64,000 nt of DNA from JBAXTE01 sp964653595 (lineage in GTDB: Bacteria; Bacteroidota; Bacteroidia; Bacteroidales; WCHB1-69): assembly GCA_964653595.1 (NCBI GenBank), contig CAZZHH010000013.1, positions 1 to 64,000 of the forward strand, in the 5' to 3' direction. Shown here piece after piece: positions 1 through 9,611 of the stretch. A program made the translations under genes and the position numbers. The notes under the pieces are model-generated. The model did not search any database, was not told the DNA's origin, and saw only the letters and a list, made by a program, of their open reading frames with translations. The stretch's first letter is position 1. Every line of letters starts with the position of its first letter.

Positions 1-433
1 CCTCCCGCCATATTATTCACGCTACCCCTTGTCATTCCGACCATAGGGAGGAATCAAATATATCTTTTTATCGGACAACAATAATTTTTATCCATTTTTT
101 TGCAAAACACGTTTTCTCTTCCTTCCTTTTCAACTAAACAGCTTAAAACTTTAGATAAAAGGTTAACAAAAAGTAAAAATGTGTTAAAGTCAACCATGTT
201 AACAAAAAATATTTACACCCTTATTCTTTAGTAAAATTGGTTAGACGTTTAGGAAAAAAATATTGAGACTACTCCTGTAAACTATAAATCATTATGCCTA
301 AAATATTTAACCAGAATTTTAGAGTTTAGAAAATTCAGTTTTAGGGGGTTTTAGTAAAAATCTAAATCGTTTAAGCAATAACATTTTGATTTAATTTTGC
401 CACGCAATTAAAGGTTAATATAGGGAATTTATT
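1..433. other. Intergenic region with a dispersed-repeat fragment
   Basis: No reading frame is convincing here. The first ~60 bases are richer in G+C than what follows and contain the phrase GTCATTCCGACCATAGGGAG, which resembles a repeat scattered between genes in many environmental Bacteroidota (from memory, not searched). The remainder is AT-rich leader sequence of the T9SS cargo gene, ending in a promoter-like box at 392-399. The gene before the window is not visible. Confidence 0.5.
392..399 (+). promoter_or_regulatory. Bacteroidota -7 box (TAATTTTG)
   Basis: This matches the TAnnTTTG consensus of the Bacteroidota primary sigma factor and lies 34 bases before the ATG of the T9SS cargo gene. 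No good upstream TTTG partner is seen at the usual spacing, so the call rests on the -7 element. Confidence 0.5.
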
Positions 434-3400
434 ATGAAAACAATTAATTTTAAGGAGACTTTTGTCGCACTGGTAATGGTATTTGTACCTGTTTTATTGT
501 TTTCACAAACAACCGTTACCTATACTTCATCGGGTACATGGGTTTGCCCAATAGGTGTAAATTCTGTTACAGTAGAGTGCTGGGGTGCCGGCGGAGGTGG
601 AGGAAATAGTAATAATGGAACAACGAATGGTGGTTCTGGTGGAGGAGGAGGTGCATATTGCAAATCTACCCTTACTGTTACGCCAGGAAATACCTATTAT
701 TATAATGTTGGTATTGGAGGTTCTGGTGCACCTATAAATTCTACTACTTCTGCTACAAGTGGTGGCGCTACTTGGTTTAATAGTACCAATAGTGCCCCAA
801 CTTCTACTGCTGGAGTTTTGGCTGGCGGTGGAGGTTTTGGTGGCAATAATGGGGGAACAATTGGAGCTGCAGGAGTTGCTTCATATTGGCTCACTACTGG
901 CACAAATGGCTCTGTAGGTGTAGTTGGATATAATAATGGTGGTGAAAACGGTGGTGCCGGTGCGAATGGTGGTGCTGGTGGTGCTGGAAGTGCTACAACA
1001 AACGGTGCAAATGGATCAGCTCCTGGCGGTGGAGGTGGTGGAAGCGACGATGTTGCTGCTACTTATGGAGGCAATGGAGGCGCTGGAAGTATTGTTTTAA
1101 CCTATACTTGTTCTCCGGTATCCTCTTTTCCTTGGACGGAAGGTTTCGAATCTGGTTTTACGGATGCTTCAGCTATAGCAGGATGCTGGTCTCAAAATTC
1201 TACCACTGGTTCCGCTGTATGGATGGCAAATAGTACACTAACTACCTATAACAGAACTCCTAAATCCGGATCATTCAATGCAACTCTATATTATAGCAAC
1301 GAAGATTGGCTGTTCTATCCATTCACGTTTACTGCTGGTAATACCTATCTTTTTGAAATGTATGCTCGTCAAGACATGTCTTCTACTTCCGATGCTAGCA
1401 TTGCTGTAGCATACGGAACATCGGCTTCTAGTGCTGCAATGACAAATACTATCGTTGCTCAAACAGGTATTACAAATGGTGAATATCAATTAATTACCGG
1501 AACATTTACGCCATCTTCATCTGGAACTTATTATATTGGGATAAAAGGAACTATTAACAATACGCCATGGTACATTTCTATCGACGATATGAAAGTAAGT
1601 GTAGCAGCGCCTATGAGTTTTGTATCTTCTACTACCACCCAAAACAATACTGCTTCTCTTGCTTCTGGTGCAACTAATCAAGAAATTGTTGGAATCCAAG
1701 TGGTTACAACTGGTACAACAAATCCTCTTACGGCTTCTTCCTTTACTTTCAATACTGCTGGTTCTACTAATGTAGCAGATATTGCAAACGCAAAGTTATG
1801 GACATCTGGTACAACTAGCTCTTTTGCTTCATTAACTCAACTAGGAAGTGCTACAATCAGCCCCAACGGAACCTTTACGATTACAGGTGGAACGAATATG
1901 CCTTATACATTGGCTTCTGGAACAAACTATTTTTGGCTTACCTATGATGTAGTCGCAAACCCAACCATTGGCAATGTACTAGATGCTACATGTACTTCTA
2001 TTACTGTTACCTCTGATAGAACACCCTCTGTTACCAATCCAAATGGATCGAGAACGATAACTCTGGCTTATTGCAACCCCGCTCCATCATCTGTAGATGG
2101 CAACGGGATTATTAATGTTTCCATCGGATCTATTAACAATACAACGGGTGTTGAAACCAACAATTATGGAGATTATTCTGCATTAAGTACATCTGTGCAA
2201 CAAGGGGAAAGTGCGTTGGTAAATATCACCTATGCAACAGGTTTTGCCTATGATACTAAGATTTGGGTGGATTGGAATATAGATGGGGATTTTTCTGATA
2301 TAGGAGAAGAGGTGTTTTCAGGAACATCCGCTAGTGCAAATCCCACTACACTTGTTGCTTCCTTTGTGGTGCCTGTTAGTGCTTCACTGGGCAATCATAG
2401 AATGAGAATTGGTGGAGTTGATTCTGGAGTTTTAGACCCTTGTTATACTGGCTCATACGGATCGTTTGAAGATTACTTATTGACAATTACAGCAGCAGCT
2501 ACTATGGCTGTTAGCTCTTGCACAACTACTCAGACAAATACAAATACGGTTGCTCCTGGTTCAACGTCTCAAGAAATTATTGGGATCCAAGTGGTTACTA
2601 CTGGAACGTCAAATCCACTTACGGCTTCTTCCTTTACTTTCAATACTTCTGGATCATCCTCTGCTGCCAATATTGCGAATGCAAAGTTATGGACAACGAC
2701 CACTTCAAGTGCTTTTGCCACTACAACCCAACTCGGGAATACAATCGTTAATCCAAACGGAACCTTTACTATTACAGGTGGAACGAATATGCCTCATACT
2801 TTATCGAATGGGACAAATTACTTTTGGCTTACTTATGATATAGTGTCAAATCCCACGCTTAATGATGTGGTAGATGCAGCTTGTACTTCTATTACTGTGA
2901 GCAGCGACCGTACACCTTCAGTAACAGCTCCCAGTGGATCGAGAACGATTGCCTTGAACTATTGTACACCTACCTACTCTAGTGGTGGTTCTACCGATAA
3001 CATCACTCATGTTGTTCTTGAAACTCTCGACGATGCTCCCCCTGCAAACAATTCTCCTTATTATTTCAATAGATCTTCTTTTCAAAATGACATTCCAATG
3101 TTGACTATTGGGCAAACACATACCCTTTCTATTACCTTTGGATCGCACGCCACTCAATATTCGAGAGTATGGATTGATTTCAACCAAGATGGAGATTTTG
3201 CAGATGCTAATGAGTCCTTTGATGGTGGTAATACTGGAGCAAATGGTACTACAAATATTTCTATTGCAATTCCAGGAGCTGCACTATCTGGACAAACCAG
3301 AATGAGGATTAGGGGCGGAGATGACAGCGCTATTGGGGTTGGTCAACAGTGCGATGCCTCTTCTAGTAGCTATGGACAAGCGGTGGACTATTTTGTGAAT

Positions 3401-5551
3401 ATTGCTGCTGCGGTAAATATGAGCTATGTATCTTCATCTGCAACACAATTAAATACAAATATTATATCTACCGGATCTACTAATCAGGAGGTTATTTGCA
3501 TGAAAGTAGTTACTTCGGGTTCTTTAAATCCAATTTCTGTGATAGAGTTTAGAATGAGAACCGATGGTACAACTGCTTCTGCTACCGATATTCGAAATGC
3601 AAAAATTTGGTATACAGGAAATTCCTCTACTTTTGCTACCACAAATCAGCTAGGAAATATCATTGCTTTACCTCCATCTTCGGGCGTAGATATGGTATTT
3701 GCAGGGAATCAGATTCTTAGTCCTGGCAACAATTATTTTTGGATGACCTATGATATTCCTTTGACTGCAGTGAATGGTAATTTTGCAGATGCTACTTTCC
3801 AATCTCTTAAGGTCGATGGTGTTAATCAAACGCCTACATTAATTTCTCCTGCTGAAAAAAGAGAGATTATCAAAGGTTGTTTATTTAATCTTACACTTAA
3901 AGATGATGCTAGCGATGGATGGAATGGTGGAAAAATAACCGTAAAAGTGGATGGCAGTGTCCGTTTATCCGATGTTACTTTTACAAGTGGTAGTTCTTCT
4001 ACCTTTCAATTTATCGCCCAAAGCGGTCAGCTTATTACTACTGAATACACTGCTGGAAGTTACTCCTCCGAAAACAGCTATTTAATTACCAACCCAAATG
4101 GTGCATACGTAACTTCTAGTGGCGAAGCTCAAACAGTGCCGGAAAACAAATCTGCTACTGCTGATTGCAATGCAGTGAAAGAGTTTACAACCAATGTAAG
4201 TACCTACCAATCTGGAGAGTCTTGTTTTATCATCACCGAAAGTAAATCGGGTCAAAAAGGATCCGTTTGGTCAAACTATAAAATTGATATGACCCAAAAT
4301 TTTACGGTAGAATTTGACTTATATTTGGGCAACTCCGATAGTGGAGCTGATGGTATCGTATTTGCGCTTCAAGGCAGTTGCACCTCGGCCGGTGGCAACG
4401 GAATGTCCATAGGGTTTGGTGGTATAAGCAATTCTTTAGGTGTTGAATTTGATACTTATAATAATGGTGAAATGGACGACCTAGCTAGTGATCACATTGC
4501 GATTATTAGTAATGGTTCAGCAGATCATGGATTGGCAACTAACTTAGTTGGCCCAACGGCTCTTGCAAATATCGAAGACAATCTTTGGCATCCTGTAAAA
4601 ATTTCATGGAACGCTACTAGTAAAGTCTTTAAAGTAAAATATGGAGCAACTGATTCTTTGTCTTATACAGGAGATATCGTGACAAGTCTTTTTGCTGGAA
4701 ATAATCAAGTTTTTTGGGGCTTTACAGGTGCTACTGGTGATTGTTTCAACAAACAACAGGTGTGTATTACAAGCTATCCTCAAAACTCAATTTCTATTTC
4801 CGATACCGCTATCGATGCTGGAACCAATTTAAATGTTGCAGTTGCAACTGGTGCTACATCCTATACTTGGATTCCCAACGATGGGTCTATTTCCGATCCT
4901 TCTATCTATAATCCAGTTTTAACTCCTACTGCTACCACCGAATATACCTGCTTGCTCGAAGATGGATGTGGAAACATTATTACAAACAGGTTTGTTGTGC
5001 AAGTAATCTCTGATTTGCCTATTGAACTTTCTAATTTCTTTGCAGTTTGTCTCGAAAATAATAAAGTAAAAATTGATTGGCAAACGGCTTCTGAACTGAA
5101 TAATGATTACTTTATCATTGAAAAATCAACTGATTTAAAAAATTACTCTTTTGTCTCTAAAATTAAAGGAGTTGGAAATTCAACTTTGCAATCCAATTAT
5201 TCAATTTTTGATGTAAGTGAAAACAATTTGGTTTATTATCGTTTGTCTCAAGTCGATTTTAATGGTAAACATACAGTTGTTAAAGTAATTCCTGTTGAAT
5301 GTTTTAATAAACAATCTAAAAAAGATATTTTTATCTATCCTAATCCAGCGATGGATTCGTTTAAAGTTATTATGCCGCAAAATAGTACAGCATACATTGT
5401 CATTTCAAACATGGAAGGAAAATCAGTGGGCTCATATTCTAATATTAACTCTAATAGCATTCTAGATATCAGCCATTTACAAAGTGGATTGTATGTGATA
5501 AAACTTTATATCGATCAAGAGATTTTTATCATGAAACTTACAAGATTATGA
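434..5551 (+). CDS. T9SS-exported multidomain adhesin/lectin-like protein
   Basis: Secreted or cell-surface protein of 1705 residues. A signal peptide (about 1-25, ending near FSQ) is followed by a very glycine-rich segment (about 50-220) and a MAM/cleaved-adhesin-like segment starting FPWTEGFESGF (about 225-380). Next come three copies of a sialidase/BNR N-terminal-like module (about 393-543, 690-839, 996-1143). The first two are each followed by a GEVED-type module with the signatures KIWVDWNIDGDF and RVWIDFNQDGDF. A legume-type lectin-like segment (about 1254-1449) and a PKD-like segment precede the end. The last ~75 residues (YPNPAMDSF ... SGLYVIKL) are a type A T9SS sorting domain, so the protein should cross the outer membrane through T9SS and be anchored or released. 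Ligand binding is inferred from the modules; no enzyme active site is visible. The gene stands alone, with its own promoter-like box and terminators. Confidence 0.88.
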   Translation: MKTINFKETFVALVMVFVPVLLFSQTTVTYTSSGTWVCPIGVNSVTVECWGAGGGGGNSNNGTTNGGSGGGGGAYCKSTLTVTPGNTYYYNVGIGGSGAPINSTTSATSGGATWFNSTNSAPTSTAGVLAGGGGFGGNNGGTIGAAGVASYWLTTGTNGSVGVVGYNNGGENGGAGANGGAGGAGSATTNGANGSAPGGGGGGSDDVAATYGGNGGAGSIVLTYTCSPVSSFPWTEGFESGFTDASAIAGCWSQNSTTGSAVWMANSTLTTYNRTPKSGSFNATLYYSNEDWLFYPFTFTAGNTYLFEMYARQDMSSTSDASIAVAYGTSASSAAMTNTIVAQTGITNGEYQLITGTFTPSSSGTYYIGIKGTINNTPWYISIDDMKVSVAAPMSFVSSTTTQNNTASLASGATNQEIVGIQVVTTGTTNPLTASSFTFNTAGSTNVADIANAKLWTSGTTSSFASLTQLGSATISPNGTFTITGGTNMPYTLASGTNYFWLTYDVVANPTIGNVLDATCTSITVTSDRTPSVTNPNGSRTITLAYCNPAPSSVDGNGIINVSIGSINNTTGVETNNYGDYSALSTSVQQGESALVNITYATGFAYDTKIWVDWNIDGDFSDIGEEVFSGTSASANPTTLVASFVVPVSASLGNHRMRIGGVDSGVLDPCYTGSYGSFEDYLLTITAAATMAVSSCTTTQTNTNTVAPGSTSQEIIGIQVVTTGTSNPLTASSFTFNTSGSSSAANIANAKLWTTTTSSAFATTTQLGNTIVNPNGTFTITGGTNMPHTLSNGTNYFWLTYDIVSNPTLNDVVDAACTSITVSSDRTPSVTAPSGSRTIALNYCTPTYSSGGSTDNITHVVLETLDDAPPANNSPYYFNRSSFQNDIPMLTIGQTHTLSITFGSHATQYSRVWIDFNQDGDFADANESFDGGNTGANGTTNISIAIPGAALSGQTRMRIRGGDDSAIGVGQQCDASSSSYGQAVDYFVNIAAAVNMSYVSSSATQLNTNIISTGSTNQEVICMKVVTSGSLNPISVIEFRMRTDGTTASATDIRNAKIWYTGNSSTFATTNQLGNIIALPPSSGVDMVFAGNQILSPGNNYFWMTYDIPLTAVNGNFADATFQSLKVDGVNQTPTLISPAEKREIIKGCLFNLTLKDDASDGWNGGKITVKVDGSVRLSDVTFTSGSSSTFQFIAQSGQLITTEYTAGSYSSENSYLITNPNGAYVTSSGEAQTVPENKSATADCNAVKEFTTNVSTYQSGESCFIITESKSGQKGSVWSNYKIDMTQNFTVEFDLYLGNSDSGADGIVFALQGSCTSAGGNGMSIGFGGISNSLGVEFDTYNNGEMDDLASDHIAIISNGSADHGLATNLVGPTALANIEDNLWHPVKISWNATSKVFKVKYGATDSLSYTGDIVTSLFAGNNQVFWGFTGATGDCFNKQQVCITSYPQNSISISDTAIDAGTNLNVAVATGATSYTWIPNDGSISDPSIYNPVLTPTATTEYTCLLEDGCGNIITNRFVVQVISDLPIELSNFFAVCLENNKVKIDWQTASELNNDYFIIEKSTDLKNYSFVSKIKGVGNSTLQSNYSIFDVSENNLVYYRLSQVDFNGKHTVVKVIPVECFNKQSKKDIFIYPNPAMDSFKVIMPQNSTAYIVISNMEGKSVGSYSNINSNSILDISHLQSGLYVIKLYIDQEIFIMKLTRL

Positions 5552-5556
5552 CATAA

Positions 5557-5620
5557 AAACAACGTTGGCTCAATCCGTTATCCCTAGTAACATCTCCCTA
5601 ATGGCCAACGTTTGTTTTTT
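5557..5620 (+). terminator. Compound stem-loop terminator, copy 1
   Basis: The outer stem ACGTTGGC (5562-5569) pairs with GCCAACGT (5604-5611) and is followed by a T-rich tail. Its loop holds a small inner hairpin GTTA...TAAC. It lies just after the stop codon of the T9SS cargo gene. Confidence 0.65.
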
Positions 5621-5649
5621 TATCTGTTTTGTAGTAATAAGTACGAAAA

Positions 5650-5730
5650 AAGCACCAGCGTTGGAATTCCCTATGTTATCCCCTAAATAACTTAGAATTT
5701 CCCTAAAATCCAATGTTGGTTGTTTTTTTC
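5650..5730 (+). terminator. Compound stem-loop terminator, copy 2
   Basis: The stem CAGCGTTGGA (5656-5665) pairs with TCCAATGTTG (5709-5718), allowing two G-U pairs, and is followed by GTTGTTTTTTT. The inner hairpin GTTAT...ATAAC sits in the same place as in copy 1, about 95 bases upstream. Stem bases differ between the copies but pairing is kept. Confidence 0.55.
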
Positions 5731-5783
5731 TAATAAAAATCGTTAATCCTTAAAAAAAGAGCCCTCATCTCTAAAAAAACCAT

Positions 5784-5791
5784 TATTTTTG
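5784..5791 (+). promoter_or_regulatory. -7 box (TATTTTTG) of the Bax inhibitor-1 gene
   Basis: TAnnTTTG match 24 bases before the ATG at 5816. Confidence 0.5.
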
Positions 5792-5815
5792 TCCTGAAAT
5801 TTAAAAATAAATATA

Positions 5816-6535
5816 ATGGAAAATCGAAATCAATTTTTTATGAATAATTCAGGAGAACAAGTTATTTCTTCTTCTCGTACATTTGTAGCCGGGGTTTTTA
5901 CTTGGATGTTTTTAGCACTTTTAATTACATCGGTAGCGGCTTACCTATTCTCTTCTAATGCCGAATTAATGAGTCTATTGATAGGCGAAACGGGTCTCTC
6001 TACTCTTGGGTATGTAGTTATGTTTGCTCCGCTTGCCCTCGTGTTCTTGTTAAGTTTCGGAATCAATAAATTGTCATTCCCAGCTATGTCCGTTATATAT
6101 GTTATCTACTCATTGGTTACAGGAATTAGCTTAAGTTTTATCTTATTGGCATTTACTGGAGAATCTGTGGTTAAAACATTTGTTGTTACTTCTGCAATGT
6201 TTGGATCCATGGCCTTTTTAGGGTATACTACCAAAATGGATTTAACCCGATTTGGCTCCATATTATCTATGTTTTTAATTGGATTAGTAATTGCCATGTT
6301 GGTAAATATGTTTTTAGGAAGCAGCGGTCTAGCTTATATTATTGATATAGCTGGAGTGTTAATTTTTACCGGACTTACAGCATACGACATGCAAAAAATT
6401 AAAAATATGGGCGAAGGAGCGGATTTAAAACAAGAATCTACCAAAAAAATGATGCTTATGGGCGCTCTAAGTCTTTACCTTGATTTTATCAACATGTTTC
6501 TATTTTTATTGCGTTTGTTTGGCGATAGAAGGTAA
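5816..6535 (+). CDS. Bax inhibitor-1/YccA family membrane protein
   Basis: Integral inner-membrane protein of 239 residues with about seven hydrophobic segments between residues 24 and 235. The family signature is near the C-terminus: GVLIFTGLTAYDMQKIKNM (about 180-198), where the acidic residue in TAYD lies in the di-aspartate pore region of BI-1 proteins. Relatives in bacteria (YccA, YetJ, YbhL) are pH-sensitive calcium leak channels or modulate FtsH proteolysis; which role applies here cannot be told. Length is normal for the family. It is separated by 76 bases from fabD on the same strand, so co-transcription is possible but not required. Confidence 0.9.
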   Translation: MENRNQFFMNNSGEQVISSSRTFVAGVFTWMFLALLITSVAAYLFSSNAELMSLLIGETGLSTLGYVVMFAPLALVFLLSFGINKLSFPAMSVIYVIYSLVTGISLSFILLAFTGESVVKTFVVTSAMFGSMAFLGYTTKMDLTRFGSILSMFLIGLVIAMLVNMFLGSSGLAYIIDIAGVLIFTGLTAYDMQKIKNMGEGADLKQESTKKMMLMGALSLYLDFINMFLFLLRLFGDRR

Positions 6536-6611
6536 TTTGACCAATCCACTTGCTGATAGATTAAGAATGAATAGTAAATTATAATATTAAATATAAACGG
6601 AAGATAATTAT

Positions 6612-7490
6612 ATGAAAGCATATGTATTTCCTGGGCAAGGAGCCCAATTTGTGGGAATGGGCAAGGAGTTATACGATTCAAACCCAACCGCCAAAGACCT
6701 TTTTGAAAAAGCAAACCAAATATTAGGATTTCGTATTACCGATTTGATGTTTGCTGGTACCGATGAAGACTTACGTCAAACCCGCGTAACTCAACCTGCT
6801 ATTTTTTTACATTCCGTTATTTTGGCTAAATCATTGGGCGCCGATTTTAAACCTGAGATGGTTGCAGGACACTCTTTGGGAGAATTTTCTGCCTTAGTAG
6901 CGTCCAATGCTCTCTCTTTCGAAGATGGCTTGAAATTAGTCTACAAACGTGCCCTAGCAATGCAAAAAGCTTGCGAAATGGAGCCTTCAACCATGGCTGC
7001 AATTTTAGGTTTAGAAGATGAGAAAGTAGAAGAAATTTGCAATCAAATTCAAGAGGTTGTAGTGCCTGCAAATTATAATACACCAGGTCAATTGGTTATT
7101 TCTGGTTCTATCGCAGGCATTGATGAAGCATGTGAAAAAATGAAAGCTGCTGGTGCAAAAAGAGCTTTGCCTCTTAAAGTGGGAGGTGCCTTCCACTCTC
7201 CTTTGATGGAACCAGCTCGCGTTGAATTGGCGGAAGCTATCAATAATACGTTATTCAATACTCCTATTTGCCCCATTTATCAAAATGTAAATGCAAAACC
7301 AAGTACCGATCCAGAAGTGATCAAACAAAATTTGATTGCGCAACTAACATCTCCGGTTAGATGGACACAAACGGTACAAAACATGTTTGCCGATGGCGGG
7401 GTTGATTATACAGAATTAGGACCAGGCAATGTACTTCAGGGATTGATTAAGAAAATAGCCCCTGAAACAACCACTTCGGGGATGCAATAA
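6612..7490 (+). CDS. fabD: Malonyl-CoA:ACP transacylase FabD
   Basis: Transfers malonyl groups from CoA to acyl carrier protein, making the extender unit for fatty-acid synthesis in the cytoplasm. All catalytic features are present: the PGQGAQ loop (7-12), the nucleophile Ser88 in GHSLGE, Arg112 (equivalent to the malonate-binding Arg of E. coli FabD) and His194 in GAFHSP. At 292 residues it is a normal stand-alone FabD. It is not beside other fab genes, so it sits outside a fatty-acid operon in this window. A strong hairpin follows the stop codon. Confidence 0.96.
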   Translation: MKAYVFPGQGAQFVGMGKELYDSNPTAKDLFEKANQILGFRITDLMFAGTDEDLRQTRVTQPAIFLHSVILAKSLGADFKPEMVAGHSLGEFSALVASNALSFEDGLKLVYKRALAMQKACEMEPSTMAAILGLEDEKVEEICNQIQEVVVPANYNTPGQLVISGSIAGIDEACEKMKAAGAKRALPLKVGGAFHSPLMEPARVELAEAINNTLFNTPICPIYQNVNAKPSTDPEVIKQNLIAQLTSPVRWTQTVQNMFADGGVDYTELGPGNVLQGLIKKIAPETTTSGMQ

Positions 7491-7508
7491 TTTCAATGTT
7501 ATTTTTGC

Positions 7509-7546
7509 AAAAAGCCTTGCTAGACGATTGTTTAACAAGGCTTTTT
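7509..7546. terminator. Bidirectional terminator between fabD and the DUF4403 gene
   Basis: An 11-bp perfect stem, AAAAAGCCTTG (7509-7519) with CAAGGCTTTTT (7536-7546), lies between two convergent genes. It has a T-run on the plus strand and A-run/T-run symmetry for use in both directions. Confidence 0.85.
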
Positions 7547-7561
7547 TAGTTTAACAACAAC

Positions 7562-8965
7562 CTAAAACTTTAAATCGTTTACTTTTAATTGAAGTTTTCC
7601 ACTAGCCGACCCAATCACTTTAAGTGCTCCAGGAACTAATCCAAATGAGGCAATAGAGATTTCGTTTACACTTCCATTTAAAAAAACACCATCGGTGACT
7701 TTGTAATTTGTAAGTTCTTTATTTACAGTCTCTTTCATTGATTTTATTTGATCTCCCATGGGAAATTTGAGCTGAGGTTCTATTATCTTCAAAAAAGTGC
7801 CATGTAACAACCAGTTTGCAGTTTTAATCAACGCATTTCGAGTATTCATCTCAAAATCAATATCTTTCATCTCAATGGTGTTTGAGTCCTGATTGTATAT
7901 GGGTATTCCTGTAAAATAAATAGTTCCTTTAGCCGAACCAGAAATTTCAGCCATAAACATCATTTTCCCTTCACTACCAAAAACATCAAAGTTGTTTACT
8001 TTTATTTTCCGTTTACCTTGAGCAAACTCCTTACCTACTATCTCTTTTCGAGCAATCTCGCTAATTTGATTAAAGGTAATATCAGAGCTAAAATTGAGAA
8101 CAAATGAATCATCTTGTTTTTGAACAAATCCTAAATTTGGAAGTGCTCTAGGCACGGGTTTGTCTGGTTTATAACCAATAAATGATTCAATAGATGCTTT
8201 TGCACCAATGTTTAGTTTGATATTGTTTTGTTGCGTAGATAGAGGTGCTGTAATCAACTCTTGAGGAGAAATCCTTAGCCATACATTATAATCTTGATTT
8301 ACCAACATAGGTTCTTGAATGGAAATCCATACTTTATCAATCTCTTTTTTAATGTTCACACTTTCGGTGATTGCTTTGTCTATTTGGTTGTTAATCAGAC
8401 CGGAACACGATTTTAAAGCAATATTGGCAATGCTCGTTACGGGTATGGTTACGCCTGCAATCGAGAGAGAAGGTTTGGTTATCCAATCATACCCATCCGA
8501 AGTGGTAGTCGTTTTTATTTTCCATTCGGGGGTAATGGATAACGTGGATTTATATTTTAGTGCAATTTCGCCGACTACATCATAATAGTCAGATAGGGTA
8601 ATGCCAAATTTTTCTATCTTCCAACCAAATTTTGACCATATTTTAACGGGAATTCGGTAACTTAACTGACTCCCCTTGGCGTTGAAAACAAAGTTTTGAC
8701 TTTTCCACAACTTTAATTGTAAGTTGTCGTCTTCTAAGTTGTTGTCTTCGTATAACAATCCCTTAAATTTGTCGTTTACGGCTTTCTCTACCTTCTTTAA
8801 ATCTATTTCAATGGGTAGATTAAATGTGGATGTAACTGGAGTGTAAGCAAGTGGAACGTACTCTTCGCGAGGCCGATCTACTTTAATGCTTTTGCAACCA
8901 TAAAAAATAAAGAATGAACTAATTACGAACGAAATCAGCACTCTATTCTGGTAATTTTTATTCAT
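7562..8965 (-). CDS. DUF4403 family lipoprotein
   Basis: Envelope lipoprotein of 467 residues. The N-terminal hydrophobic stretch ends in the lipobox-like FYGCKSI (Cys24), predicting lipid attachment after export. The body shows the DUF4403 pattern: an N-terminal VPLAYTPVTSTFNLPIEIDLKKVEKAVND segment with two similar beta-rich halves, reminiscent of lipid-binding (BPI/TULIP-like) folds. The family has no settled function, so a role in lipid handling is only a guess. It lies downstream of the CAP/DHHW/MBOAT genes on the same strand but 159 AT-rich bases from the CAP gene, so it may have its own promoter. Confidence 0.8.
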   Translation of the reverse strand: MNKNYQNRVLISFVISSFFIFYGCKSIKVDRPREEYVPLAYTPVTSTFNLPIEIDLKKVEKAVNDKFKGLLYEDNNLEDDNLQLKLWKSQNFVFNAKGSQLSYRIPVKIWSKFGWKIEKFGITLSDYYDVVGEIALKYKSTLSITPEWKIKTTTTSDGYDWITKPSLSIAGVTIPVTSIANIALKSCSGLINNQIDKAITESVNIKKEIDKVWISIQEPMLVNQDYNVWLRISPQELITAPLSTQQNNIKLNIGAKASIESFIGYKPDKPVPRALPNLGFVQKQDDSFVLNFSSDITFNQISEIARKEIVGKEFAQGKRKIKVNNFDVFGSEGKMMFMAEISGSAKGTIYFTGIPIYNQDSNTIEMKDIDFEMNTRNALIKTANWLLHGTFLKIIEPQLKFPMGDQIKSMKETVNKELTNYKVTDGVFLNGSVNEISIASFGLVPGALKVIGSASGKLQLKVNDLKF

Positions 8966-9124
8966 AGATTTCTGTTTGTTTTTGAAAAAGAAAAAATATT
9001 ACAATCTTAAAATGTATATTTTTTTTGCAATATTATACAAAAAATCAGTTTCTGAACAAAAAAAAATTAAATTACATATCTTTTAAGAGGTTTTTTCGAT
9101 AAATACATTAATTCTTGAAAAACA

Positions 9125-9601
9125 TCATTTTGTCCCAAATACTTGAGCCCATATAAGTTGCCCATCCTTATCCATCACCACAGCGGCGCCAAATTCCTTA
9201 TAATCTGGATTTAAAATATTCTTTCGATGTCCAGGACTTAGCATCCATGATTTGATAACTTCATCTATGGTTTCCTGCCCTTTTGCCAAATTTTCCCCTA
9301 CAAAACGCCAATTATATCCAAGTTTTTTTACACGCGAATCAACAGAAGAACCATTTGATCCAGTATGTGTTAGTTTCTTTTTTTTAAGCAAATAATTAGC
9401 CTGAACTCTAGCTGCCTCGGCTAAAGTTTCGTTCCACGTTAACGGTTCGCAGCCAGGTCTCTTTTTGGTAGCTTTTTTCCCATATTTTGCCCGTTGCTGG
9501 TTGGTTGAGATTAACAACTCTTGTAAATCTATTTTTTCTGTTTGCGAATACCCAGCTGTGGCAAACAAAAGAAGGATCGCTAAAATTATGAGTCTGTTCA
9601 T
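9125..9601 (-). CDS. Secreted CAP/SCP-domain protein
   Basis: Exported 158-residue protein with a signal peptide (1-20, ending GYSQ) followed by a complete CAP (cysteine-rich secretory/antigen 5/PR-1) domain. The conserved pocket residues are visible: His79 (LTHTGSNG), Glu103 (FVGENLA) and His125 (SPGHRKNIL), plus the final WAQVFG strand. Bacterial CAP proteins are periplasmic or surface proteins of mostly unknown activity, with sterol or lipid binding shown for some eukaryotic relatives. The start codon is 10 bases after the stop of the DHHW gene, so it is very likely the third gene of the MBOAT-DHHW-CAP operon. Confidence 0.9.
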   Translation of the reverse strand: MNRLIILAILLLFATAGYSQTEKIDLQELLISTNQQRAKYGKKATKKRPGCEPLTWNETLAEAARVQANYLLKKKKLTHTGSNGSSVDSRVKKLGYNWRFVGENLAKGQETIDEVIKSWMLSPGHRKNILNPDYKEFGAAVVMDKDGQLIWAQVFGTK

Positions 9602-9611
9602 ATGGTTTGTG

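Noticed and set aside
2550..2843. Leucine-rich frame within the T9SS cargo gene
   Set aside because: An out-of-frame reading of repetitive Thr/Ser-rich coding sequence.
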